A stretch of 64,000 nt of DNA from Mycobacterium sp. (GCF_002863225.1 NZ_PKEK01000010.1:85986-149985), one strand, 5' to 3'. Shown: positions 40,570 to 50,237, counted from the stretch's first letter. The notes: generated from the sequence alone by a model not told the origin. Numbers and translations are program-made.

Positions 40570-41634
40570 GTGTGTGAGCGGTTCATCGTCCCGACAGCCG
40601 TTCTCCGTCGACTCGCCGACGACGAGTCGATCCCGGAGGAATCTCGTGCGGCGATCCGCGACAGTGTGACCGTCGAGAGCAGTTGGCGCCGACTGCGCGA
40701 CGCCCACACCAGCGCGACCCGGGCGAGCCTGCTGGCCGGCGAGATCAGCGGCCTGGGGTTCGCCGGCGTCCTTGCGACCGTTCCAGCAGTCACGGTGTAC
40801 GACTGCAAGAACACCAGGTCACTGCCCGGGACGCCGGTCGCAGACCCTGGCATCAGCACCGACCTGACCGCCAAACGCGCGTTCGACACCACCCGATCCG
40901 TCGTCGACTACTACCGAGAATGCTTCGGACGCAACTCTATTGACAACGCGGGCATGACACTCATGTCGTCTATCCATTACGGCGTGCGCTACGCCAATGC
41001 GTTCTGGAATGGCGCCCAGATGACCTACGGCGACGGCGACGGTCGGGTGTTCACCGACTTCACCAAGTCGGATGACGTCATCGGTCACGAGTTGACCCAT
41101 GGCGTAACGCAGTTCACCGCGGGCCTCGACTACTCCGACGAGGCCGGAGCTCTCAACGAGAGCATCTCGGACGCGTTCGGCGCGATGTTCCACCAGTGGC
41201 GAAACGACCAAGCGGTCGTCGACGCGGACTGGCTGATCGGCCCGGGAGTTCTCGGCCCGGCAGCAATTGCCAAGGGGTACAACTGCCTTCGTAACTTGGC
41301 GGATCCCGGTTCACGACAATGCTTGTCCCCGCAGCCGTCGCACTACGCCAATTACATCACCGGCGGCGACCCGCACGACAACAGCGGCATCCCCAACCAC
41401 GCCTTCTACTTGTCGGCCACCAACGTGGGCGGGAGGTCGTGGGAAAAAGTCGGCAAGGTCTGGTACGCCGCCTTGACCAGCCCGAAAGCCAGCGCCGCCA
41501 TGGACTTCAGCGAGTTCGCCGCCCTCACTCGCGCGGCCGCCAGATCTCGGTTTCCCCGAGATCGCGACGTCTATCGTGGTGTCGACGACGCGTGGACCCG
41601 GGTTGGCATTCCACAGCCGGACGTCGTTGTCTGA
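40570..41634 (+). CDS. M4 (thermolysin family) metallopeptidase, protealysin-like
   Basis: Short propeptide CERFIVPTAVLRRLADD; VIGHELTHGVTQFTAGLDYSDEAGALNESISDAFG. Confidence 0.9.
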   Translation: MCERFIVPTAVLRRLADDESIPEESRAAIRDSVTVESSWRRLRDAHTSATRASLLAGEISGLGFAGVLATVPAVTVYDCKNTRSLPGTPVADPGISTDLTAKRAFDTTRSVVDYYRECFGRNSIDNAGMTLMSSIHYGVRYANAFWNGAQMTYGDGDGRVFTDFTKSDDVIGHELTHGVTQFTAGLDYSDEAGALNESISDAFGAMFHQWRNDQAVVDADWLIGPGVLGPAAIAKGYNCLRNLADPGSRQCLSPQPSHYANYITGGDPHDNSGIPNHAFYLSATNVGGRSWEKVGKVWYAALTSPKASAAMDFSEFAALTRAAARSRFPRDRDVYRGVDDAWTRVGIPQPDVVV

Positions 41635-41654
41635 GCCGGGAACGAGGCACACCG

Positions 41655-41915
41655 ATGCAGTACTTCATCGAGCGGCGCGGGGGCCTGGCCGGGTTGAAAG
41701 CCAGTTGCATCCTCGACGGTGACAAGCTGGATCCCGGCGACCGCACGACGCTCGAGCAACTTCTCGACGGCGGCGAGCAGCTGGACGTGGATTCCGGCGC
41801 CGACCGCTACATCTACCGCATCACCCGGCACGGCCCGTCGGGCACGACAACCCGAGAGATCCCGGAAAGTGCGATGCCGAGCACGGTCGCACGCGCGGTG
41901 GCGGTCGACATCTGA
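41655..41915 (+). CDS. Emfourin-like M4 protease inhibitor
   Basis: 86-aa ORF MQYFIERRGGLAGLKASCILDGDKLDPGDRTTLEQLL..DRYIYRITRHG 20 bp downstream of M4 peptidase. Confidence 0.75.
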   Translation: MQYFIERRGGLAGLKASCILDGDKLDPGDRTTLEQLLDGGEQLDVDSGADRYIYRITRHGPSGTTTREIPESAMPSTVARAVAVDI

Positions 41916-41925
41916 ATTTGGATTG

Positions 41926-43137
41926 CTAGGCGGCGGACTTCTCCAGAATGTGCACCCCGCACGCCGAACCCAGACCGATCACGTGAGCCAGGCCGACCTT
42001 CGCATTCTCGATCTGACGCTCGCCCGCCTCGCCGCGCAGGTGATGGCAGATCTCCCAGATGTTGGCGATGCCGGTGGCGGCGATGGGATGCCCCTTGGAC
42101 TGCAGCCCGCCCGATACGTTGACCGGGGTCGCGCCGTCGCGCCAGGTCGCGCCGGAGTTGAAAAAGTCTGCGGCGCCACCTTTTTCGCACAACATCAGGT
42201 TGTCGTAGTGCACCAGCTCGGCGGTCGCGAAGCAGTCGTGCAACTCGACCAGGTCGAGATCGCCCGGGCCGATACCGGCCTGTTCGTACGCCGTCGAGGC
42301 GGCGTTGCGGGTCAGCGTGTTGACGTTCGGCAGCACCTGGCAACCATCTTCGAACGGGTCGGTGGTCAAGATCGACGCCGCCACCTTGACCGCCCGCTTG
42401 CGCTGCTGCAACGACAACGACTTCAACGTCTCGCCGTTGCAGACCACCGCGGCCGCCGCGCCGTCGCAGTTGGCCGAACACATCGGCCGAGTGTTGGGGT
42501 AGGCGATCATCACGTCGTTCATGATCTGGTCCAGCGTGAACCGCTTCTGGTAGGCGGCCAACGGGTTCAGGGTCGAATGAGCGTGGTTCTTCTCGCTGAT
42601 CTTGGCGAACAACTCGAAGCTGGTGCCGCCGTATTTGTGGCCGTACTCGGTGCCGATCTGCGCGAAGACACCGGGCATCGACTCGGTGCCGATTCGCCCG
42701 TCCACCGCGGCGACCGCCCCGTACCGGCCCTTCGGCTCCCAGATGTCGGCATCGCCCTTCTTCGTGCCCGCACCGCCCAGCAGGCCGGCACCGGACAGCT
42801 TCTCCACGCCGACGGCCAGGCCGTAGTTCACCTCGCCGGCCTTGACCGCCATGATCGCGGTCCGCAGCGCGGTGGCGCCGGTCGCGCAGGCGTTGGCCAC
42901 GTTGTAGACCGGGATGCCCGTCTGGCCGATCTGCTTTTGCAGTTGCTGCCCGATCCCGGCGTTGGCCGCCATCAGGTTTCCGGCGGCGATCACGCCCATG
43001 TCGGCCATCGTCACCCCGGCATCGGCCAGCGCGCCCATCGCGGCCTCGGCCGCCAGGTCGACGGTGTCTTTGTCGGCGTGCTTGCCGAATTTGGTCATTC
43101 GGATTCCGAGAATCCAGATGTCGTCACTGGCACTCAT
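41926..43137 (-). CDS. Thiolase/lipid-transfer protein
   Basis: WILGIRMTKFGKHADKDTVDLAAEAAMGALADAGV; NACATGATAL; GGLQSKGHPIAATG. Confidence 0.9.
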   Translation of the reverse strand: MSASDDIWILGIRMTKFGKHADKDTVDLAAEAAMGALADAGVTMADMGVIAAGNLMAANAGIGQQLQKQIGQTGIPVYNVANACATGATALRTAIMAVKAGEVNYGLAVGVEKLSGAGLLGGAGTKKGDADIWEPKGRYGAVAAVDGRIGTESMPGVFAQIGTEYGHKYGGTSFELFAKISEKNHAHSTLNPLAAYQKRFTLDQIMNDVMIAYPNTRPMCSANCDGAAAAVVCNGETLKSLSLQQRKRAVKVAASILTTDPFEDGCQVLPNVNTLTRNAASTAYEQAGIGPGDLDLVELHDCFATAELVHYDNLMLCEKGGAADFFNSGATWRDGATPVNVSGGLQSKGHPIAATGIANIWEICHHLRGEAGERQIENAKVGLAHVIGLGSACGVHILEKSAA

Positions 43138-43168
43138 GGTTGCTCCTTCTATTGGCCTGTCGGCGTTG

Positions 43169-43567
43169 TCAGGTGGCGGGTTCGAAGCCGAAGCCGACCG
43201 CCTCGGTGCCGGCGGAGTCGGTGCCTATCGGGAAGGTCGCCAGCCGCACCTTCATGCCGTCGCGGATGTGCTCGGGATCGGGCTCGACATTGACCAAATT
43301 GGTGCGCACCTGAGTGCCGTCGCAGTCGACGACGGATGCGACGAATGGGGTCGGAATGCCGGGTGCGGCAAACGTGACGATGGTGAACGCCCGGACCGTG
43401 CCCTCGGTGGGCACTGCAACCGTCGTGAATTCGCATGCAAAACATCGGGCGCAGGCATTGCGCCGGTCGAAAAAGCGGGCGCGACAACTCGCGCATTCCT
43501 GTGCGACCAGGTGCGGGTCGCCGTCGTCGAGTACCAAATAGTCGACTATTGGGATTCGCCCCGCCAT
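43169..43567 (-). CDS. Zn-ribbon/OB-fold (DUF35) acyl-CoA-associated protein
   Basis: CASCRARFFDRRNACARC zinc ribbon; adjacent to thiolase. Confidence 0.85.
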   Translation of the reverse strand: MAGRIPIVDYLVLDDGDPHLVAQECASCRARFFDRRNACARCFACEFTTVAVPTEGTVRAFTIVTFAAPGIPTPFVASVVDCDGTQVRTNLVNVEPDPEHIRDGMKVRLATFPIGTDSAGTEAVGFGFEPAT

Positions 43568-43728
43568 GACACCTCCGTCGTAGGTACTGTGACCGTATCG
43601 AGTTCGGTTCAGCTGAGATGCCGAATATCAAGATCACTTCAGCAAAGCGAGTCTTCCGCTCTGACAAGCGCTGTGCGTAAACTCTGACTAGCTTTTGTTA
43701 AGTAGACACGACGATTTTTAGGCCCGGT

Positions 43729-45390
43729 ATGCAGGAAGCGTCTCCCATCCAGGTTGAGACCGGTCACGATTCGCTCTGGACCTACGTCGCCTGCCCGACT
43801 CTCGTCGTCGATCGAACCGGAACCGTCTGCGCGATGAGTGCCTCCGCGCAAGCCTTGATTCCCGCCGCCTCGCTGGGTAGTCCGCTGGACGCCATCGTCG
43901 ACTGGCTGTCTCCCGTGCATTCGCGGCTCGTCGCGGCGTCGTCGCCGACGGACAGCAGAGATTCGTTCAACGCCGCCGGGTCTGTCAGCGGACGCAAGTT
44001 CGCGGCTCACCACGCGACGCTGCCCAGCGGCGAGGTGGCCTGGTCGCTCGTCGAAGACACCGGCCATGTGCTGCGCGAAGCTCAGCACGCACTGACCCGC
44101 GAACACGAGCGTGCCGAGTTCCTGCTCGAGGCGTCTTCGGTGTTGATGGCCTCGTTGAACATCGATCGGTGCCGCGAAGCGACCGTGCAACTGGCCGCCC
44201 GGGATCTGGCCGACGCCGCCGTCGTGGTGGCGCCCGCCGGCCGGGGCCGACGGATGCCGATCTTCTACTGCGACCAGACCGGCACCGTGGAACAGCGCAG
44301 CGTCGACGCGGACCCGTCATCGGTGACGGGTCTGAGCGAGGCGTTGCGGGGATTTCCCCCGGTGCCCTCGCGCTGGATCGACGCGGCGACACTGCCGGAT
44401 TGGCTCATTCCGATGGGTTGCCCCCGGCCAGTGCGCTCGGTGATGATCACCCCGCTGCCCGGTCACGGTGTCTCGGCCGGAGCGTTGGTGCTGCTCCGCC
44501 ACGCCGCGGAAGGCGAATTCTCCGAAGGCGAAGAGGTGCTCGCGCGGTTGTTCGCGGCGCGGGCCGGTGCCGCGTTGTCGGCCGCCCGGTTGTACGCCGA
44601 GCAGGCTGCGATCACCCGCACCCTGATGCGCGACCTGCTGCCGCCGGCGCTGCACCCGGTGCACGGGATCGAATTCGCCGGGGCCTACCGGGCGTCGGAG
44701 GACTACGAGGTCGTCGGCGGGGACTTTTACGACGTCCACCCCGCGGCGACCCCCGACGGTGAAACGCTGGTGATCCTCGGCGATGTGTGCGGTAAGGGCC
44801 TCGAAGCCGCCATGCTCACCGGCAAGATCCGCAACACTCTGCAGGCGTTGACGCCGCTGGCCGCCGACCACCAAGGCGTTCTGGAGTTGCTGAACAGCGC
44901 GATGCTGTCGACTGATCACGCCCGGTTTGCGACCTTGGTGTTGGCGTCGGTAGCCAACCGCGACGGCACGGTGTCACTGCGACTGACCAGCGCCGGCCAC
45001 CTGCCGCCGCTGATCATCCGGGACGGCGGCCGGGTCGAGCAGGCCGATACGCGCGGCACCCTGATCGGGGCGCTGCCCGAGATCGAGGCGCAGTCCTTCG
45101 AGACGACGCTGGGCCCGGGCGAGACGTGCGTGCTCTACACCGACGGCGTGACCGAAGCTCGCGGTGGCCCGCTGGGCGGCTACCTGTTCGGCGAGGAGCG
45201 ACTGGCGGCCGCGCTGGCCGAATGCGCCGCGATGCCCGCCGAGGCCGTGGTCGAACGAGTCATGATGCTCACCACCCAGTGGGTCGGCCAGCAGGTTCAC
45301 GACGACATCGCCGTCGTTGCCATCACGGCCCCGCGCCGCACTCACCTGAGCGCAGTCGACGGCCACACCCGGGGAAGGTTCACGGCTTGA
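43729..45390 (+). CDS. PAS/GAF-SpoIIE-type PP2C phosphatase
   Basis: RTLMRDLLPPALHPVHGIEFAGAYRASEDYEVVGGDFYDVHP; GDVCGKGLEAAMLTGKIRNTLQAL. Confidence 0.9.
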   Translation: MQEASPIQVETGHDSLWTYVACPTLVVDRTGTVCAMSASAQALIPAASLGSPLDAIVDWLSPVHSRLVAASSPTDSRDSFNAAGSVSGRKFAAHHATLPSGEVAWSLVEDTGHVLREAQHALTREHERAEFLLEASSVLMASLNIDRCREATVQLAARDLADAAVVVAPAGRGRRMPIFYCDQTGTVEQRSVDADPSSVTGLSEALRGFPPVPSRWIDAATLPDWLIPMGCPRPVRSVMITPLPGHGVSAGALVLLRHAAEGEFSEGEEVLARLFAARAGAALSAARLYAEQAAITRTLMRDLLPPALHPVHGIEFAGAYRASEDYEVVGGDFYDVHPAATPDGETLVILGDVCGKGLEAAMLTGKIRNTLQALTPLAADHQGVLELLNSAMLSTDHARFATLVLASVANRDGTVSLRLTSAGHLPPLIIRDGGRVEQADTRGTLIGALPEIEAQSFETTLGPGETCVLYTDGVTEARGGPLGGYLFGEERLAAALAECAAMPAEAVVERVMMLTTQWVGQQVHDDIAVVAITAPRRTHLSAVDGHTRGRFTA

Positions 45391-46502
45391 GCGCTCCCGA
45401 CGTCGGGGCCGCCTCCGCGCAGGGTGTCGATGCCGCCGAACAGGCCTCAGTGCGCGACAAGCTCTGGGGAGCCGTCGTGGATTGCGACGAATATGCGGCA
45501 GTGACAACAATTTTCGCCGCAGCGGACGCGGGAATGCAGCCCGAGGACATCCTGCTGGAAGTGATCGCCCGGGTCCAGTACAAGATCGGTACCGAGTGGG
45601 CGGCCAACCGCATCACCGTCGCTCAGGAGCATGCCGCCACCGCGATCAACGACCGCGTCATCGCCGCGCTCGCGCAGCACCCCGCCAGCCGTTCGTCCGG
45701 GCGGGCCGGCCGGGTGACGGTGGCCTGCGTCGACGGCGAGTGGCACGCATTGCCGGCCCGACTGCTGGCCGAGACGCTGCGCCTGCGGGGCTGGCAGGTC
45801 GACTTCCTCGGCGCGCAGGTGCCTACGCCGCACCTGATTGCGCATCTGCACCAAAGCGGGCCCGATGCCGTCGCGTTGTCCTGTTCGATTCCCACCGGGC
45901 TGCCGACCGCGCACGCGGCGATCACCGCCTGCCAGGCGGCCGGCGTTGCGGTACTAGCCGGCGGCGCGGCGTTCGGCGTCGACGGCCGCTATGCCCGCCA
46001 ACTGGGCGCCGACGCCTGGGCGCCCGACGCCCGTGCCGCGGCCGAGCTGTTGGACGAGGGCTTTCTCTGCACCCACCTGGCCTCCAACCGACAGCCCGTC
46101 GACGACCTGCCGCACCTGATCGACCAGGAGTACACAACCGTCAGCCAGACCGCGACACAGCTGGTCAATGAGACCTTCGCCACGCTGGAGAGCCGCGTCC
46201 CCGCGATGCGTGACTACACCGAGGCGCAGCGCCAGCGAACTGCCGAGGACATCGCCCATGTGGTGGATTTTCTGGTCGCCGGCCTATACACCGACGATGA
46301 CGATTTGTTCAGCGGTTTTGTCACCTGGACTGCGGATATCCTGGCCGCCAGAGGGGTCCCGCCGACAACCTTGTTTCCCACCCTCGACTCATTGGGTAAA
46401 CAGCTTCATGAGTTCCCGCGTAGTCAACGACTGCTGCGCGCCGCTATGTCCGCCCTCGCCGACGAGAAGAGTTCGGCGACCGACCCCCCACTGAATCGAT
46501 GA
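45387..46502 (+). CDS. B12-binding-domain protein, CarH-like sensor with C-terminal helical domain
   Basis: TTG start overlapping upstream stop (TTGA); WAANRITVAQEH (W-x9-EH, 45597-45632); DGEWHALPARLLAETLRLRGWQVDFLGAQVP (E-x-H). Confidence 0.85.
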   Translation: MSAPDVGAASAQGVDAAEQASVRDKLWGAVVDCDEYAAVTTIFAAADAGMQPEDILLEVIARVQYKIGTEWAANRITVAQEHAATAINDRVIAALAQHPASRSSGRAGRVTVACVDGEWHALPARLLAETLRLRGWQVDFLGAQVPTPHLIAHLHQSGPDAVALSCSIPTGLPTAHAAITACQAAGVAVLAGGAAFGVDGRYARQLGADAWAPDARAAAELLDEGFLCTHLASNRQPVDDLPHLIDQEYTTVSQTATQLVNETFATLESRVPAMRDYTEAQRQRTAEDIAHVVDFLVAGLYTDDDDLFSGFVTWTADILAARGVPPTTLFPTLDSLGKQLHEFPRSQRLLRAAMSALADEKSSATDPPLNR

Positions 46503-46876
46503 CCTACTCCCTGGCAATCAGCACCGCGGCACGATCGGCGTCCGTCCGAATCACCGGCGACCTGGACTACGAGACGTCCGACGACCTCGTCGAGGTCGCA
46601 TCCCGACTACTGGCCCAGGATGGTCTGAGCGACCTTCACCTCGACTTCAGCGAGACGGCCTTCCTGGATTCTGCGGCTCTGTCCGGGTTACTGCTGCTGC
46701 ACCGCCGGACCTCCGAAGCGGGTGTGACGCTCCACCTCGACAATCGCCCACTGTTCCTCGACCGTGTCCTTCAAGTGACCGGTCTGTTCAACCACTTCGA
46801 CCTGACCCGCACCGACGCCGAAACAGGCGACGCCGGGCTGCTGGGCCAGACCAGCTCGGGCGAAACGGCGCGCTGA
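46499..46876 (+). CDS. STAS-domain anti-sigma factor antagonist
   Basis: ATGA overlap; LHLDFSETAFLDSAALSGLLLLHRR. Confidence 0.9.
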   Translation: MTYSLAISTAARSASVRITGDLDYETSDDLVEVASRLLAQDGLSDLHLDFSETAFLDSAALSGLLLLHRRTSEAGVTLHLDNRPLFLDRVLQVTGLFNHFDLTRTDAETGDAGLLGQTSSGETAR

Positions 46877-47031
46877 CCCGCAGCACGACGTCCGCCCCAC
46901 CGGCACTTTTGCCGGCCGTGGCCGAAACGTGATCGACCCTTTACCGAATTGCGAACGCGCCGTTGCGCTTCCAACATTCCGGACTTGTTTACCATCGCTA
47001 TTGCAACCTCGTCTACTAAAGGAAACGGTGC

Positions 47032-47835
47032 ATGCGCGCGGTCTTTCGGTCTGTTCTCGTGGCGGCTGGCACTGCCGCGTCGGTGGTCGCCGGACCTTCC
47101 GGCGTGAGCTTGGCTGCGTCGGATCAATCGACGCGCTTTCCAGTGGCGTCACTGGGCCCGATAGCGGGTCAGGTCGGTGTCGCGTACCCGGTGGCCGTCA
47201 CGTTCCGCTCACCGGTGATAGACCGCAAGGCGGCGGAACGCGCCGTACACGTCAACTCGTCACCAGCGATGAGCGGCAAGCTCGAGTGGATCAATGACAC
47301 TGCCGCACAATGGGTTCCAGAGCATTTCTGGCCCGCGCACAGCACGATCGCCCTGTCGGTGGGTGGCGCATCGGCAGAGATGAAGACGGGACCGGCCGTA
47401 CTGGGAGTCGCCGACATCTCCGACCACACGTTCACGGTCAGCGTCGACGGGGTGCCGAGCGGGCCATCGCAACAGTTGCCGGCGCCGCATCACCAGCCGC
47501 ATCTGGGTGAGCCCGGCGTGATGCCCGCCTCGATGGGCCGGCCCCACTTCCCCACACCCGCCGGCCTCTACACAGTGTTGTCGAAAGACCGTACGGTGAT
47601 TATGGATTCGAGCAGCGTCGGCGTTCCGGTCACCGACCCCGAGGGTTACAAGACCCCGGTCGAATATGCCACCCGGATCAGCAATCGCGGCCTGTTCGTG
47701 CATTCGGCACCATGGGCCACCCAGGCCCTGGGCCACGAAAACGTCAGCCACGGTTGCATCAGCCTGAGTCCGGCCGACGCCGAATGGTACTTCAACACCG
47801 TCAACATCGGCGACCCGGTCGTAGTCAAAGAATAA
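47032..47835 (+). CDS. L,D-transpeptidase (YkuD domain), secreted
   Basis: Signal peptide; IHSAPWATQALGHENVSHGCISLSPADAEWYF-type catalytic HGC motif. Confidence 0.93.
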   Translation: MRAVFRSVLVAAGTAASVVAGPSGVSLAASDQSTRFPVASLGPIAGQVGVAYPVAVTFRSPVIDRKAAERAVHVNSSPAMSGKLEWINDTAAQWVPEHFWPAHSTIALSVGGASAEMKTGPAVLGVADISDHTFTVSVDGVPSGPSQQLPAPHHQPHLGEPGVMPASMGRPHFPTPAGLYTVLSKDRTVIMDSSSVGVPVTDPEGYKTPVEYATRISNRGLFVHSAPWATQALGHENVSHGCISLSPADAEWYFNTVNIGDPVVVKE

Positions 47836-47862
47836 GCACTACAAGCTTTTTCGCTCTGACAA

Positions 47863-47897
47863 GGAAATGCCCCCGAGCTCGGCTCGGGGGCATTTCC
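47863..47897. terminator. Hairpin between convergent genes
   Basis: Perfect 16-bp stem ggaaatgcccccgagc / gctcgggggcatttcc with 3-nt loop. Confidence 0.85.
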
Positions 47898-47908
47898 GTT
47901 ATCCGAGA

Positions 47909-48463
47909 TCACCCGGTGGGACCCGCCGGAAGCGGCTGACCGGCCACCGGTCCGCTGGTGGGTGCCGAACCCGCGGGTGCACCCTTGCCGCCCGCCACCC
48001 CCGCCATGTCGACCAACGGTGCGCCCGGTACTCCACCCAGTGCGATCAACGGCGCACCGGCCGGAACCGCTGCTGGCAGAGGGGCGCCCGCGGGAACCGG
48101 GGCGCCGGCCGGGAACGGAAGTCCACCCGGAATCGGAGCACCCGCGGGGAAGGGGGCACCGGCCGGGACGGGAACACCCGCCACCGGCGCACCGGCCATG
48201 TCTGCGATCGGGGCGCCTGCGGGCGCGCAGCCCGCACCTGCGGCTCCGGCTCCTCCGGCGGCTCCGGCTCCTCCGGCTCCTCCGGCGGCTCCCGCGCCTC
48301 CGGCGACTGCCGGCGCGCCGACTTCACCCGCCGTTCCGTACATGCACGCGGCGCCACCCGCCTTGTAAGGCGCTGCTGCCGCCGCTGCGCTCAACGCAAT
48401 AGCGGCACCGCAAAGTCCAACGCCAGCAACAACTCTGATGCTGAAACGGTCGAAGGTTGTCAT
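47909..48463 (-). CDS. Ala/Pro/Gly-rich secreted protein
   Basis: MTTFDRFSIRVVAGVGLCGAAIALSAAAAAAP signal peptide; PAGAPxPAGAP repeats. Confidence 0.65.
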   Translation of the reverse strand: MTTFDRFSIRVVAGVGLCGAAIALSAAAAAAPYKAGGAACMYGTAGEVGAPAVAGGAGAAGGAGGAGAAGGAGAAGAGCAPAGAPIADMAGAPVAGVPVPAGAPFPAGAPIPGGLPFPAGAPVPAGAPLPAAVPAGAPLIALGGVPGAPLVDMAGVAGGKGAPAGSAPTSGPVAGQPLPAGPTG

Positions 48464-48783
48464 CGACGTCAACTCTCTTTCACGCCCGGGCGCTGCCCGT
48501 AGATCAACACGATGCACTTGCACCGGGCCGCGCTTCTTGCGGCCAACTCATTTTTAATGGACCGGTGTTCAACACGCGCCACGCCGCACCCGACCGTTTC
48601 CAAATAGAGACGTTTCATCCGGTTTATTGGACTCTGGAATGGGCTGACGACGCTTGAGCTTTCGAACTACGGACGACTAGAAATGATACTGACCAGGCGA
48701 AAGATGCACCAGCCCTTGATGTTTGAATCGAAACATCACAATTCGGCATCGAAGGCCTTGCAGGCCTGAGCTTTTGCGACGTG

Positions 48784-49464
48784 TCAGCGAATGTAGACTT
48801 CGCTGCCGGTCGGGTAGCCGCCACCGTGGGTGGTGATGTGTACGTGGTCGTAGTGGCCGTACCCGGATCCACTCGGTCCGCTGGGCGTGTAATAAGTGCC
48901 GCGCCAGATGCAGTCCTGCAGATCGAACTTCTTCGCGTTCTTGAGTGCGAACGAGACAATCTCGTTGCCCAGCGCAATACCGGCCGAGCTGGAGGGGTTC
49001 GGGATCATGACGTCGAGCGCCAGACCCTGGGGATGCCACCTCAGTGAGTCCGGGCGCACCCCGCCGATGTTCTTGATCTCCGGGAAGATCGCGCTGATGG
49101 TGCGAGCCACCAGGATTGTTTTGACTTGCAATCCGCGTTCCGGCGCGACGTCGGCGACCAGGACCTGCGGAGCATTCTGCGCCGCGACGTGCCAGCGCGA
49201 CGCCCGCGACGCCGCGGCAGATTCGGCGGGGTCGCTGCTGGGCTGCACGGCAGAGACAGCCCATTCCGATGCCGTCTGGCCGGCGGCCGTCAGCTGTACA
49301 CCGCAGCACGGGGCGCCGTCGCCAGCTACCGAGTCGGCCGTGCCGTGACGACCCTCGACATGACCGCTGCCGCCAAGGGCAAAGATCAGCGCAGCCGGTG
49401 CCGCGACCGCAGCCATCACTACCGGCGACTTACGCCTGGTGCTGGCTAACTGGTGTCGACTCAC
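48784..49464 (-). CDS. Secreted protein with C-terminal peptidase-like (ARB_07466-like) domain
   Basis: N-terminal hydrophobic segment; GVRPDSLRWHPQGLALDVMIPNPSS...GSGYGHYDHVHI. Confidence 0.65.
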   Translation of the reverse strand: MSRHQLASTRRKSPVVMAAVAAPAALIFALGGSGHVEGRHGTADSVAGDGAPCCGVQLTAAGQTASEWAVSAVQPSSDPAESAAASRASRWHVAAQNAPQVLVADVAPERGLQVKTILVARTISAIFPEIKNIGGVRPDSLRWHPQGLALDVMIPNPSSSAGIALGNEIVSFALKNAKKFDLQDCIWRGTYYTPSGPSGSGYGHYDHVHITTHGGGYPTGSEVYIR

Positions 49465-49533
49465 GGCAGCAGCTTACGAGCAAATCGCCGAATAGTCACG
49501 ATCAGATAACGAGACGCAGCTGGCGCGGCCCGC

Positions 49534-50163
49534 TCAGATCGGCCAGGTGCTCGACTCTGGCTCGAAGCGCAGGGTCGCACCAGGAGGCAAGGCACGCCGC
49601 TCACCTGCGGATATGGCGTCCAGCATCAGCGCGACGTAGCGGCGCCACCCGTCGCTGCCGGCGTCCATCGTCGGCAGCACGCCGTAGAGCATGGCAAGAA
49701 TGCGCGGCAGGTCGACGGCGGCCAGATCGTCCCGGACCACACCGGCCCGCTGGCCGCGCTCGGCGAGTTCGGTGAGCACCTCGACGAGGGCGTCCAAAAC
49801 GTCCGAGGTCAGCGAACCGGCCCGGCGCGCAGCGGTCAACAGGTTGTGCTCGCGCGCACCGAGCGAGATGGCCGCCGTGATGAGTTGCGCCAAGCCGTCC
49901 AGCGGGTCGGCAGCGTCGCGGGCCGTCTCGATCGTCGGCGTGAGGTCCTCGGCGATGCACTGGTCCAGCGCGGCGCGGACGAGCTCGCCCTTGGTCGGGA
50001 ATCTGCGGTAGAGCGTGCGCTCACCGACACCGGCCCGCCGCGCGATCGCCTCGACGGGCGCATCCGGTCCGAGTTCGCCGTAGACGTCCCGGGCGGCCCG
50101 CACTATCCGCTCGGCATTGCGCACGGCGTCGGCGCGCAAGGGCCGGTCGGTGACCGCGGTCAT
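49534..50163 (-). CDS. TetR family regulator
   Basis: ARDVYGELGPDAPVEAIARRAGVGERTLYRRFPTKGELVRAAL. Confidence 0.9.
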   Translation of the reverse strand: MTAVTDRPLRADAVRNAERIVRAARDVYGELGPDAPVEAIARRAGVGERTLYRRFPTKGELVRAALDQCIAEDLTPTIETARDAADPLDGLAQLITAAISLGAREHNLLTAARRAGSLTSDVLDALVEVLTELAERGQRAGVVRDDLAAVDLPRILAMLYGVLPTMDAGSDGWRRYVALMLDAISAGERRALPPGATLRFEPESSTWPI

Positions 50164-50176
50164 GGCCCCAGCGTAA

Positions 50177-50237
50177 CTGACAGTTGACTGCCAGTAAGGC
50201 AGGTCCTACGCTCGGGGCAATTGGCAGCCAACTGACA
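50177..50237. promoter_or_regulatory. Two inverted copies of TGnCAGTTGnCTGCCA (50178-50193 and about 50222-50237), candidate TetR operators
   Basis: ctgacagttgactgccag and ttggcagccaactgaca in TetR/P450 divergent intergenic. Confidence 0.6.
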
